Assembly: GCA_039654915.1 (NCBI GenBank) | Contig: CM077593.1 | Coordinates: 113,571,413 to 113,635,412 of the forward strand | DNA from: Aquilaria yunnanensis | Taxonomy: Eukaryota > Streptophyta > Magnoliopsida > Malvales > Thymelaeaceae | Length of the DNA stretch: 64,000 bases | Direction: 5' to 3' | Shown: piece after piece, positions 12,031 to 23,104 of the stretch | Position numbering within the stretch: the first letter of the stretch is position 1 | Layout of the letters: every line of letters starts with the position of its first letter | Position numbers and translations under genes: made by a program | Notes under the pieces: model-generated | The model's input: the letters and a program-made list of their open reading frames with translations, nothing else | Database searches by the model: none | What the model was told of the DNA's origin: nothing

Positions 12031-13823
12031 TGTTTGTTCGTAAAAAAAAAAAAAACCAAAAATCTTGAAATGTTTTATTTCAACTATTGAACAAGTTTAA
12101 AAAAAAAATAGGTAAATATATTAAAGCACACATAACCACGTAAGAATATTTCAATAAATTTACATTAATTTGAACAATAAATGTCTGAGAATGTAAATAG
12201 AAAGTAAAGGGTAATTATATATTTGCAAACTTACAGGTGAAAGTATAATAATTTTCTACATATAGTTTCAATTACAATTTGCCACATATAGTTTTAAGCA
12301 TGTAACATTTGGCCGTGAATGTGATAAGAAATGTACATTGTTATACCGTATTCATTATTCCATACATAGGGGAAATTAATCACACGAGTTTAGAGAACCA
12401 ACAAAACTAACGAACAAATAATTCAACCAGCAACAAAAACTTGTTACCATGGCATGTATCTTCAAAATATATAATTTATAGAACCAATATATCTTCAAAA
12501 TATAGAATTTATAGAACCAATCATTCTTATATCATGTCACTATTCAATTACTATCATTTTTTGGGGGGTATTTGTAATCTTATAACTTAGTATTTGGAAG
12601 TTGATTAATTCAAATTTCATTACCATCATGATTATTGCTCCTGTTGTAATTTATCCATGAATGCCTTGTTCCATCTGCCCCTACACATCTCTTTCATTAG
12701 TTGCGTGTGATTGGTTTAATTTTGCGTGGTTATTTATTTTGGATGCCCATGTTTGTACATATGTTCTAATACTCGGTACGATAACTGATAAATATTTGGA
12801 TTTTTGTTTAGATTATACCATATCCTAAGTTCATACTTCAAGTGGGCCATGCGATAAGTTTATACTTGGGTTAGTCGATCGACAATATTTTATCAAATTG
12901 AATATTAATTAAATTTTCATACTTTAAAAGTTTGAATATCATTCTTTAAAAAATATTATTCTAGTTACCTGCTATCTTTTCCAGTTTTTTCTACATTGTT
13001 TTCCTCCTCTCTTATCCATATATCTCGCAAAATTTAGATTTCAATTCAAATCCTGACCGGTTGATTTACTATTTTCTTTCACCCGATCAACTACTCATCA
13101 TCTAATTTTTTTACGTTTCTTCTTATTCCTTATCCATCACAAAAATTGTTTATTAGTATTAGCAGGAGCATCATCAGGTTCTTATGACACCTTATAACGG
13201 ATAGATTTAGGTGATCTATTTTTTGTATTAGTGGGTCAAGCAGAGGTTAAAGGCTTAAAAAAAAAACAAACATCAATGATAAAGTGTTCTCAAATAATGA
13301 ATTGAGTTATGACGTCAAAAATTTTTATTTATTCATTATATTAGACTTTTTATGTTGATTGATTTACTATAGAGGTTGACCCATCTTTTATTTGGTCGGA
13401 TCGCCTATTGTTTGTTTTGACTATTTGGTCATACTCTATCTAAGTTTTTATTCTAATTATTTGTGAGTTATTTATTTCAAATTTATTTTGGTTTATATGG
13501 AATGTTCAGCTTGATCCAATTCTTTTTCTTTCATTCGGTATTACAGGAACAAGTAGTATTTTTAGTGGCCAATTTTATATTCATGTTATTTCTTAGAGAC
13601 TTATGTCGTTGTTTGATTGAAAGATGTCGTTTTGCTCACTATTGATTGTAATGAAGCATATTTTGTTAAAAAAAATATATGATTCTAGTTATTACATAAA
13701 TAAAATATCAATTTCCAAAAAGCGCCATAGTAAAAAAAAGTTGTAAATAAAAAACTTTCATAAAATGAAAAACAAATACATTCAATATTTCTTCAAATAA
13801 CACTTCTTATATAAATTTTATTC
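12031..13823. other. AT-rich intergenic sequence left of the copia element
   Basis: I see no coding frame, RNA gene or clear transposon ends. A short direct repeat (TATCTTCAAAATAT...AATTTATAGAACCAAT) occurs in tandem near 12458-12520. Confidence 0.5.
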
Positions 13824-14312
13824 TGTTAGATTTTTATGTAGACTAATATGTGAATAAACTGTGTATTATACGAGCTATCATAATGTTTGGTTTAATTGAA
13901 AATGATCTAATAAGGTTCAGGATAGAGTTTTAGATATCTTGTAAAGTGTGGACAATTTTAATATGTAAAGGCTAAATGTAACCTTTATTTTTTATGCTGG
14001 GTTGAAATAAAAAATACACAAAATTAACATTATCAGTATATATAAGAGGACCATATTCCCCAAATCATACGTACTAAGATTTTCTCTTTTTAGTTTTCTA
14101 TCTCCTCTAAGTCCTCATTATTAAAGAGAGCAAAAAGAAACTCTTGTATATTGATTTGGAAGATAACAAGTTGTAAGATTCTTTCTCTAGAATATTTAAT
14201 AAATTCATGTACGCTTTTAATTTTACTTTCGGTTTGATTTCAATAATTTAATATAAATAACTTTGAATTTTGTGATTAATTAATTTAATTCAATAAATTA
14301 AATTTTCTAACA
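13824..14312 (+). repeat. Copia element 5' LTR
   Basis: The 489-bp LTR starts TGTTAGATTTTTATG and ends TTTTCTAACA, giving TG...CA ends. Alignable blocks with the 3' LTR include GATCTAATAAGGTTCA, CAGTATATATAAGA and CCCCAAATCATAC. The TATATAAG block is the likely promoter TATA box. Confidence 0.85.
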
Positions 14313-14314
14313 AA

Positions 14315-14327
14315 TGGTATCAGAGCC
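14315..14327 (+). promoter_or_regulatory. Copia primer binding site (initiator Met tRNA)
   Basis: TGGTATCAGAGCC, two bases after the 5' LTR, is complementary to the 3' end of plant initiator methionine tRNA, the standard primer for first-strand synthesis. Confidence 0.9.
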
Positions 14328-15269
14328 TAATTATATTAAATCATTAAGAACAATATTCTCTGGGATTTGGAAGATCATTTAGAATTATTTTGGATCAAAA
14401 TCTCAAATAAAATAGGGCTGGCTTTGGTCCGGCAAGGTGTGGCACGACACGTCGACACCTTTATTTTTTTTCTTGCCAACACGGCAATACATGGTGAACT
14501 ACAAAGCATTTTTTTTTTTGTCAAGTAAGTTAGGATTCGGGAATAGGGCTCGGGTCAAACACCTTTGGTATATATATTCTTTTGATGCCTTTGGATCCTC
14601 AAATACGTTTCCGATTCCGAACAGATTTCAATTTTGTTTTTACTAAAAACAAAATTCTCTTCTGGTTGTATCATGAATTGAGTTCCTTTATGATGGTTTC
14701 CATTGTTGTCTCAGGAGGCATTTTTTTACTGCAAATTTTCAGCTATCAAGCAAATTTATTTGGTAAAATTAAATTCAAATTTGGCATATTTTAAGGAAAT
14801 CTAACATTTGGATTAATTGATTAAAGTAACATGTCTCCAAAGTGACCTTTTTTTTTTATGTAAATTAGTTAATCTGAATGTCTAGATGATTAGGTGTTTG
14901 AGTTTCATTCAAATAATTGCCGGCCCAAAGAAATGTCATTGTTTGATTAGAATTTGAATATGATTGTGGTAATAAATATGTGACAATTACTACGTTCTTT
15001 TTTTATGTGAACAATAAGTCAATCCAAATAAAGTCTTATTATTTGGCATAATCTAAATTGTCAATATTTGATTAGTATACCACGAGTACCATTTATAAGT
15101 TAATATTTCTGTCCAAAGACTAAATATTAATGTTTGTTCTAGGTTTCTTGTGATAGCTAATATATATTGATTTTGAATTTAATAAAGTATGATGTAGAAT
15201 TTATGTGAGCTTGATCTGTTTTATTTCTTTGTTTATTGTTTAGTTGAGAGTTCTACTATTAATATTTTT

Positions 15270-15990
15270 GCTAGTATTAATTCAATTCCTATGATAAATG
15301 ACATAAATTTTAAGTCGTGGTAAGAAAGTATTATTATCATTTTTGGAGTCATGGACTTGGATCTTGAGTTAAGGGCTAAATGACCCGCCGACCTTACTAA
15401 TAAGAGTGCCTCTGATGACAATAGGGAGATGGAAAGATAAAAGTGCTCAAATCACATAAGTCTAATGATAATTAAGCGTGTCATTCTAGAAGTATTTAGG
15501 GGCACTGTGTCCTCATAAAATTGAGAAGCGGTTTGCTAAGAATGAAAAGGCTGAAACTAGTACACCTTTGGCAAACCTCATCCTAATAAGGTATAAAGGT
15601 AATAGGAATATAATGGAGTACATTATGGAAATCTTTCATTTTGCTTTGAAAATTAAAGACACTTAAGTTAGAGTTATCTGAGAACTTATTAGTTCATCTA
15701 GTTTTGATTTCCCTTTCCACATAGTTTAGTTAGTTTAATGTGAGCTATAACTATCAAAGGGCGACTTGGTCTCTCAATAAGCTTATCTTTCACTGTGTGC
15801 AAGAAGAACAAAGGTTGAAGTAAAACAAAGCAGAAACTACTCATTTGGTTATAACCTCTATAGGCAAAAGGAAAGACAATAAGAGAAAGAATGATAAGGA
15901 AGCTGCAGTTAGAGTGCCAGAAAAGAAACAACATCTAAATGAATAACTTGAAGATGCTTGTTTCTTTAAGAAGCATTATACCATGGCGTG
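15270..15990 (+). pseudogene. Copia gag remnant (UBN2-type) with decayed zinc knuckle
   Basis: Across shifting plus-strand frames one can read pieces typical of copia gag. These include NFKSW, GVMDLDLELR, a KRFAKNEKAETS-like piece and an EYIMEI piece. A basic linker leads to a CFF.KKH...MACK segment (about 15955-15992) that corresponds to the CCHC zinc knuckle. Several stops and frameshifts are present. The leader 14328-15270 contains sequence I cannot assign and may hold another small insertion. Confidence 0.6.
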
Positions 15991-16457
15991 CAAAGATAGG
16001 TAAGCTTCTTAATCTAATCTATTCTGAGTTTAATTTAACTTCAGTACCTAGATACACATTGTGGGTAGATTTCAATGTAACAACTTACATCAATGTGTCT
16101 ATGGAGGGTTGCCTGAGTTTCCAAAAGCCAAGTGATGGTGAAAAATACATTTATGTGGGCAATGGCAAGTTGGTGCAAGTTGAAGCAATTGAGACATTTA
16201 GATTATTGTTAAGAATTGAATTTTATTTGGACTTGAATGAGACTTTTGTTGCATTGTTTTTTACACAGAATTTGGTTCCCATTTCTATTTTGGATAAATT
16301 TGGATATACTTATTCATTTAGAAGTAGAAAAATTAGTTTTTTTCAAGATTCAAAAAATGGTTGGTACTACTTTTTTTGTCAATCAGTAATAATCTTTATA
16401 TGTTTGATATATTTGCTTCATTTAATGAAACCTTACATACGAGTACCCGAGGTGTAA
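15939..16457 (+). pseudogene. Copia protease region (partial, broken)
   Basis: An open frame of 172 codons spans the end of gag and the protease/pre-integrase region. From about 16065 it reads like the copia stretch after the protease active site (ISVSMEGCLSFQKPSDGE-like, then KYIYVGNGK). The expected DSGA-type catalytic motif is degraded: the corresponding position reads WVDFNVTTYINVSMEGC. The frame runs into the junction with the inserted segment at about 16462. Confidence 0.65.
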
Positions 16458-16466
16458 AGTATAACC

Positions 16467-17308
16467 ACCTAATCATTTTAAATTAACGCACACATGTTAA
16501 CACATTCTCACATGCGGACCGACATACCCACTTCCACTGAATTGCAAACTCATCTTAAAGTTCATCATATTTATAGTTATACCTTAGCCTAGAGTTCTCC
16601 TCATTATCTGGTTTCTGGTGACAATATTGTCCACCAATCGATTGGGTTAAATAATCAGATGCTTGATTAGCGCACCCAAGAATAGCCCTGCTCATTCCCA
16701 CCCCTACTTCCCACCTCATCACAGCCAATTGAATCCATCAATGTTCACCCAAAGCATAGGAGTCATTGGCATCCTCTATGACGTTAATGGTAAGAGCACG
16801 TCCACAACAAGGCTGGCCCTTCATTCAAAATAAGGTTGTTGGATAAAGATTGCACTTATAGAGAGGCTGACGGGTGGCCGAAAAAGGATGGATGTGTGGG
16901 TGGTGGGAGGCTAAACAAGGAAGGATGTGTGGGTGGCGGGTGGAGGAATAAAGAAAAAAGTGTAGGCCGCAGGAGGCCGAACATGGATGGATGTATTAAC
17001 CCGTTCCCATTGCCATGACTCTATACCCCTTGGCTCTGGGTTGATTCAATTCACATTCCAACATTGATGACTGAGGTTTTGTACTTAAATCGAGCAACAA
17101 AGAAGGTGATGAAACAATTAAACCATGGTTTGATGCTAGAGCTGAGTAGGTAAGGTTTACCAAAAATCATCAGATCTATTTTCGGGAGTAGGGTGAAGGA
17201 CATGGGTGATTATGTCTTTTCCAAATAGGGTTGGACACGGAATCCAATCCAAAATGCAAAAAACTCGTTAATTGGGTTGTATTAACCCAACATGAACTGG
17301 GCCTAAAT
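16467..17308. mobile_element. 842-bp unidentified insertion inside the copia pol gene
   Basis: Copia homology stops after CGAGGTGTAAAGTATAACC and resumes at AACCAATGATAAATTCAC. The insert is bracketed by a TAACC direct repeat (16462-16466 and 17309-17313). It encodes no domain I recognise. It contains a GC-rich tandem repeat at about 16865-17000 and, near 17215-17265, a segment (TTTTCCAAATAGGGTTGG...CCAAAATGCAAAA) resembling sequence at about 46810-46865. Its ends are not TG...CA. The element class is unknown. Confidence 0.6.
16865..17005 (+). repeat. Degenerate ~35-bp GC-rich tandem repeat
   Basis: About three and a half copies of a unit containing GGATG.GTGTGGGTGG.GGG and AGGC..AACA.GGA follow each other. 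One plus frame (16836-17018) stays open through it and would encode a Gly/Lys-rich repetitive peptide. There is no sign that this is a real protein. Confidence 0.5.
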
Positions 17309-17329
17309 TAACCAATGATAAATTCACTT

Positions 17330-18080
17330 TATTGTAGCATAAAAGATTATGTTATATCGTTAAGAAGAGAATTGAAAGACTTGTGTCAGATGAAACTCTT
17401 GATCTTCTAAATTTCACAGATTTTGGCATTTGTGTTAATTGCATAAAGGGGAAACAGACAAACATTAAAAGATTAAGTGCCAACAGGTCTTCAAACATCT
17501 TAGAACTAATCTATACAGATATTTGCGGGCCATTCCTTATAGCCTCTTTGAATGGCCAGTGATATTTTATTATGTTCACAGATGATTTCTCGTGTTATGG
17601 CTACTTATATCACATTCATGAAAAGTCTCAATCATTGGATTCGTTCAAGAGTTTTAAGGCTGAAGTTGAGAATCAACTCAATAAAAAATTAAAAATGTCA
17701 AATCTGACCATGGTGAGAAGTACTATGGTAGATAGGATGGCCCAAGTGAACAATATCTAGGACTCTTTGCTAAATTCCTAAAGGAATGTGACATCGTTCC
17801 ACAGTACACCATGCCATGATCTCCTAGCATGAATGGTGTTACTGAAAAGTGAAAAAAGATATTTAAGGACTTGGTAAGGAGTATGATCAGTCATTCTACT
17901 TTGCTAGAATCTCTTTGGGGAGAAGCTTTCAAGACTGTAGCTCAAATACTCAATATAGTTCCAACAAAAGCAACTACCAAAACCCTTTATGAGCTTTGGA
18001 TGGGCAAAAAGCCTAGTTTGAAGCACTTTCATATTTGGGATTGTCCAGCTGAAACTAGACCTTATAAGTAGAATGAAAAA
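17330..18080 (+). pseudogene. Copia integrase remnant
   Basis: Pieces in order are HKRL-like and IERLVSDETLDLL, then CVNCIKGKQTN (the zinc-binding Cys pair of the HHCC domain), then LIYTDICGPF and the catalytic-core stretch MFTDDFSCYGYLY (17572 onward). After that come a SFKAEVENQL piece and a [18 protein letters not shown] piece (17901 onward). In-frame stops occur after SLNGQ and at 17758-17760, and the E-containing part is degraded. Confidence 0.8.
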
Positions 18081-18399
18081 AAATTGAACTTTAGGATAAT
18101 CAGTTGTTATTTTGTTAGATACTTTGAGAGGTCTAGGGGTTACAAGTTTTATAATCTCATGTATAAGGCAATTTCTGAGATGGGTAATGTTCAATTCTTT
18201 AAAGATGTTGAGTTTGTGGGGGAATAAAATATTAGAGACATTGTTTTTAAAGAGAAATGTGTAACCCTTCCCATGGTTTCTATTAACAATGATCAGATTT
18301 TCATTCCTTACATTGTTCAAGAAGGAAATCAAGATAATGTTAGAGAACCTCCTATTCAAAATTAAGAAATTGTTCTAAAAGATCAAACTCAACAACTTC

Positions 18400-19235
18400 A
18401 AAAACCAATGTCATTAAGAAGATCCACTAGAGAAATGAGAAGGACGATTGCAGATGATTGTATCATCTTTCCCCAAGAAAAGGAGAATGACAATTAATTG
18501 GTAGAAAATGATTCAATCAACTTTCATCAAGCCATTGAATGTCTTAATTCTGAAAAGTGAATTGATGCCATGAATGAAGAGACAGAGTCTATGGAAAACA
18601 ATGACATTTAGGAATTTGTCTCATTGCCCGAAAGTACAAAACTTATTGGTTATAAATGAATATTAAAACCAAAAAGGATTCAAAGGGCAATATAGAAAAG
18701 TATAAAGCTCATATTGTCATGAAAGACTTCATATAGAACGAAGACATTGATTATAAAGAGACTTTCTCTCTGATTTGATTGAAAGACTCTTTTGGGATAA
18801 TGATGGCATTAGTGGCACATTTTAACCTTGAGTTACATTAGATGGATGTTAAGATAACGTTTCTCAATTGTGACATTAATGAAACAATCTATATGGTGCA
18901 ACCAGAAAATTTTATATTTGGAGATGCAAAGCAAACGGTTTGCAAATTGAAGAAATCCATTTATGGTTTTAAGCAAACTTCCCATCAATGATATCACAAA
19001 TTTCATCAAGTTGTCATCTCTTTTGGTTTTGAGATGAATGTAGTTGATGATTGTGTATACCACAAGTTTAGTGGGAGTAAACATATTTTTCTAGTTTTAT
19101 ATGTCAATGATATACCGTTTACCATCAATAATATAGGTTTACTACATAAAACTAAGAGATTTCTATCAAATAAATTTGAGATGAAAGATTTTTGTGATAC
19201 ATATTTTGTGTTAGGTATACAAATACACTAGGATC
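18400..19235 (+). pseudogene. Copia reverse transcriptase remnant
   Basis: Recognisable pieces are AMNEE..SMENND, a KPKR segment, a LHQMDVK-type segment near 18835 and a KLKKSIYGFKQ stretch near 18945. The frame at 19034-19231 contains FLVLYVNDIPF and LSNKFEMKD. The catalytic YVDD is changed to YVND, and stops occur throughout, so the enzyme is inactive. Confidence 0.8.
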
Positions 19236-19379
19236 ACTCTCGGGGGGTAATCATAAAATAGCTATATTGAGAAAGTGCTTAAAAGGTTTGGCACATAGCA
19301 TTGTAAACTATGGGACACCTCTATAGCTAAAGAAGATAAATGTAGTCTCAATCAACACACTAAGAATGATTATAAAGCT

Positions 19380-20060
19380 AAAGAAATGCAAAACATTTCC
19401 TATGCCCCAGCCACAGGAAGTTTGATGTATGCTCAAGTTTGTATGCGTTCAGATATTGCGTACATTGTTGGGATGTTAGGCAAATACTTAAGTAATCCTG
19501 GAATGGACCATTGGAAAGCAGCCAAACGAGTCATGCAATACCTGGAAAAAAAAAATAAAGGATTACATGCTCACATATAGGAAATCAGATAAGTTAAAGG
19601 TCATTGGTTATTCTGATTCTGAATTCACCGGATGCTAAGATAGTCTAAAGTCCACATTAAACTATACTACTTGTTTGCTCAAGGAGTTGTTTCTTAAAAA
19701 AAGTGTCAAGCAGACACTCACAACTTTCTCCACCATGGCAACAGAATATATAACATGTCACTAAGTATATAATTGGGCTACAAATTATAAATAATATTAA
19801 AAGACCACTTAAGTTATTCTGTGACAATAAGTTGATGATTCTATATGTCAATAATAACTTGAGCTTGATGAAAACGAAGCATATTGAGATTAAGTTTCAA
19901 ATTGTTAAAGAAATGATTTAGAGTGGTCAATTGTCTATAGAGCATATTGGGATAAACTCTATGATTGAAAATCCTCTCAATAAAGGATTGCCACCCAAGG
20001 TCTTTTATAAACATGTCGCTCATATGAGTGTTATATCTTTTCATGATATATAGATTTAGT
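19380..20060 (+). pseudogene. Copia RNase H remnant
   Basis: The frame at 19386-19580 gives SYAPATGSLMYAQVCMRSDIAYIVGMLGKYLSNPGMDHW. This is the connection between reverse transcriptase and RNase H in copia elements. Further fragments follow (a YSDSEF.GC-type piece near 19610; a KHIEIKF-like piece near 19880), with stops and frame changes. Confidence 0.75.
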
Positions 20061-20460
20061 GGAAGTTTGTACTTTCAAATGCCTAAAAGTTTTAGACACT
20101 TTTATAGTTATTTATGGATTGTTTATAATTGTTTTCTACAGAAATAAAGTTTAAGGTTTATATTTACTCTAGATCTAATGAGATTGTTCTCATTAAGGTT
20201 GGCCAATTGCAAATAAGCATGTTTAGATCACATTACATGTAATTTTCATGTTACACATCCTTACTTGATTCATGTCATTTGATTATGTCAATACATGTGA
20301 CCATTGATGAGTTTAGTAACACTATAAGTAACGAATGCCACTTTGATCCTGTATTGATATAGTTGATAAACATAATTGGCTTAGATGCCTTAGGTAATGA
20401 TAGTTTTTTTGCTGTACTCGTTAGATTATAATACACTATTATAAGTTACACATATTGCCC

Positions 20461-20471
20461 AAGTGGGAGAT
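20461..20471 (+). other. Copia polypurine tract
   Basis: AAGTGGGAGA immediately precedes the start of the 3' LTR. It is the expected second-strand primer and supports the LTR boundary. Confidence 0.75.
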
Positions 20472-20939
20472 TATTGAATTTTTATATGGAATAATAAGCA
20501 AATAAACTATATATTATATATGTTATCATAATACTTGACTCAATTAAAAGTGATCTAATAAGGTTCAATTTTGGGCTTTAGACAATTTCAATGTGTAAAG
20601 ACCAAAATGTAACTTTTATTTTTATGATGAGTTAAAATACAAGATATATAAAACTGACATGATCAGTATATATAAGAAGGTTATGATCCCCAAATCATAC
20701 ATGCTAAGATTTCTCTCCAGTTTTCTAACTCCTTTGAGTTTCCATCATTAAAGAAAGCAAAGAAGAACTCTCAGGTACTGATTTGAAAGACAACAAGCCA
20801 TAAAATTTTTACTCTAGAATATTCAATGGATTCAGGTATGCTTCCACTTTTGCTTTCAATTTAATCTTGATGATTCAACATAAATGCTCTTAGATTTTGT
20901 GATTGATTGATTTAATTCAAGGAATCAATTTGTCTAACA
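20472..20939 (+). repeat. Copia element 3' LTR
   Basis: The 468-bp LTR begins TATTGAATTTTTATA, a degraded form of the 5' LTR start, and ends TTTGTCTAACA. It is followed by the TATTC duplication. Shared blocks with the 5' LTR confirm the pairing, while frequent mismatches and small indels show age. Confidence 0.85.
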
Positions 20940-20944
20940 TATTC

Positions 20945-23104
20945 TACACGCTCATGGCGTAGTCTAATTTTTATACGAAAATTGTGGATATCAAATCTTT
21001 GTCTCAATATTCATTTATGTAACAAAATGCTAGTGGAGGAACAAAAAATTATCATTGTTGCATAATGCTAATCTTTTTTTATTACAGCAGTAAATCCTCA
21101 GAGAAGAATTTCACATACTTCTTGTCTTACATATACACACAGGCAGAAGATTATAATGAAGTGTACTATTTACAGCGTGTTTTATGCGTGCTTCACATAA
21201 GTTAATCACGAAGAGTTAAAAACCAAGAATATTGTTAATCTAGCAAGACATTAATCTATCACCATCGTCAGTTTGGTGATATCGATTGAGGTTAACCTCA
21301 AAATCGTGTAACAAAATTTTGACGTCTCATATATATTTTTTTTAATCTTTTGTTCGACAAATCACGATTGTAAAAAATAACCAGTATAATTAACTGATCC
21401 TACTAAGATAACTGACAATTTGCATAACTGAATTACAAAATTGGAGACCTGAATTTATTTCGGTTTCCAATATTTTGGTTTTGAGACCGAAGTCACTCTA
21501 TTTAATTACTGGTACATATATACTACCAAAAACCAACTGGTTTTTTAAATTCACTCTTATGGTGATGAGGTGATATATATGTATTTAGGAGAAGAGACAA
21601 ATGAAGGGAAAGGGCTGAAAATTGAGTTGTCAAGATAACATATGTACAAATATATGTACACGTATGTACAAGCATGTAGGCTCATATGTCGTATGGATGT
21701 ATTCTACAGTTAAACCTGTCATTTTCACAATAACATTTACATTCATGATGCCAAAACTCATGGTAATGCGAAATTTTGGAGTTGTTCTACATATTTTCTA
21801 CCTTTTTTAGTGTGTCATATAAAGGGTTTTTTTCCTTTTTTTTTTTTAACTCTTAAGCATCTTTATAACTAGGTGAGAATATTTAAGAGTAATTATGAAT
21901 TACAGGAGGTGAAATGTTTTTTAATGTCTTACTTTGGAGCAATGAAGCAGTAGGCATCAAACTTGAGCCGAGACCTGTGTATTGCATCCCTAGTGCCAAC
22001 TGAACTATTTTGGCAGGACATCTGTCGAACAAAGTCGTGTGGCCATTTCCCTTAGTTTAACGCATTGTTAGATATCTGGCTTAAATTTGTTCATTTTTTC
22101 AGTGATTAATTTTATGAAACTTCTCAAAAATAGGTATATATCAAAATAAACACTTTTTAGTAACAATTAATTTTTAATAATTATAGGTCACATGATATTT
22201 ACCACATAATATAAAATTAAACTCTACAGAGACAATAGAGCTAATTATGTCAGTCACAGCATTTATGTGATACCACATAATATAAAAAATTGTTGTCAAT
22301 ACAAGAATATACATGATATTTATACCTATAGACTAATAAAAAAAACTCTTAAAGTGATACAAACCTATCATAGCATAAAGCTTGGACTAATGAGCAAACA
22401 AATACACAAACCAAAAAAACACAATCATTTCATCAAGACAAGGTAGGTTGGCCTACCTCATGTAATAGAATTTCTGGCTGCCTCCTCTTCAACCTACAAC
22501 TACTCATCCCACCACAGTGGTGGACAAAAATTTTTAAAAGGTAAAATATTTATTTTCATCTCAATACCCGCTTCACTTGTGAAAAGAGGGAAAAAAAAAA
22601 AAAGAATATAAACCGAATAGCCTTAATGTCCTCTATAATTAATAAACTCTAAACACTAATAAAAACAAATTTTATTGTCAAACAGACCGGTATCTCGGAA
22701 TCGGGCGCGAAGTCAGATAGATTTATATTTATAAACTCTAACACTAATAAAACATCTGTTTAAATCATATACCTGAATCTGGACCATCTAATTAGAACCT
22801 CAAACAATGTTCCCAGCTAAGAGAACATAACTGCACTTGAAAGCTAATTATATACAGATTTGGTACCAGAGATGTGAGTTTGAATCAAATAACGCGTGGT
22901 AGAAGAGAAACATACATCTCTCTCTCATAAATCAACTTTTTCTGTATGCTATAAATAAGTTTGAACCCTTCACCGATGGATGTAAATCCAATCTAAATTA
23001 CCCCATAATGCAAGTAAAACAGGCAAACATGAGAGCAAAACGCTTCTATGTTCAAACCGCAAGCAAAACCAGTCACACTATATTGGCGCCATGGCCATAA
23101 AGAT
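20945..23104. other. Intergenic region between copia element and kinase gene
   Basis: AT-rich sequence with no gene that I can support. The final few hundred bases before 23105 lie 3' of the kinase stop codon and should include its 3' UTR. Confidence 0.5.

Larger units (their letters stand above)
13824..20939 (+). mobile_element. Complete but decayed Ty1/copia LTR retrotransposon
   Basis: The 7,116-bp element is bounded by two LTRs and a perfect 5-bp target duplication, TATTC (13819-13823 and 20940-20944). A 13-nt initiator-Met primer site follows the 5' LTR and a purine tract (AAGTGGGAGA) precedes the 3' LTR. Domain order is copia-type: gag, protease, integrase, reverse transcriptase, RNase H, all on the plus strand and all interrupted by stops and frameshifts. 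The LTRs differ at very many positions and in length (489 versus 468 bp), so the insertion is old. A later 842-bp insertion interrupts it at 16467-17308. It cannot encode functional proteins. Confidence 0.9.
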
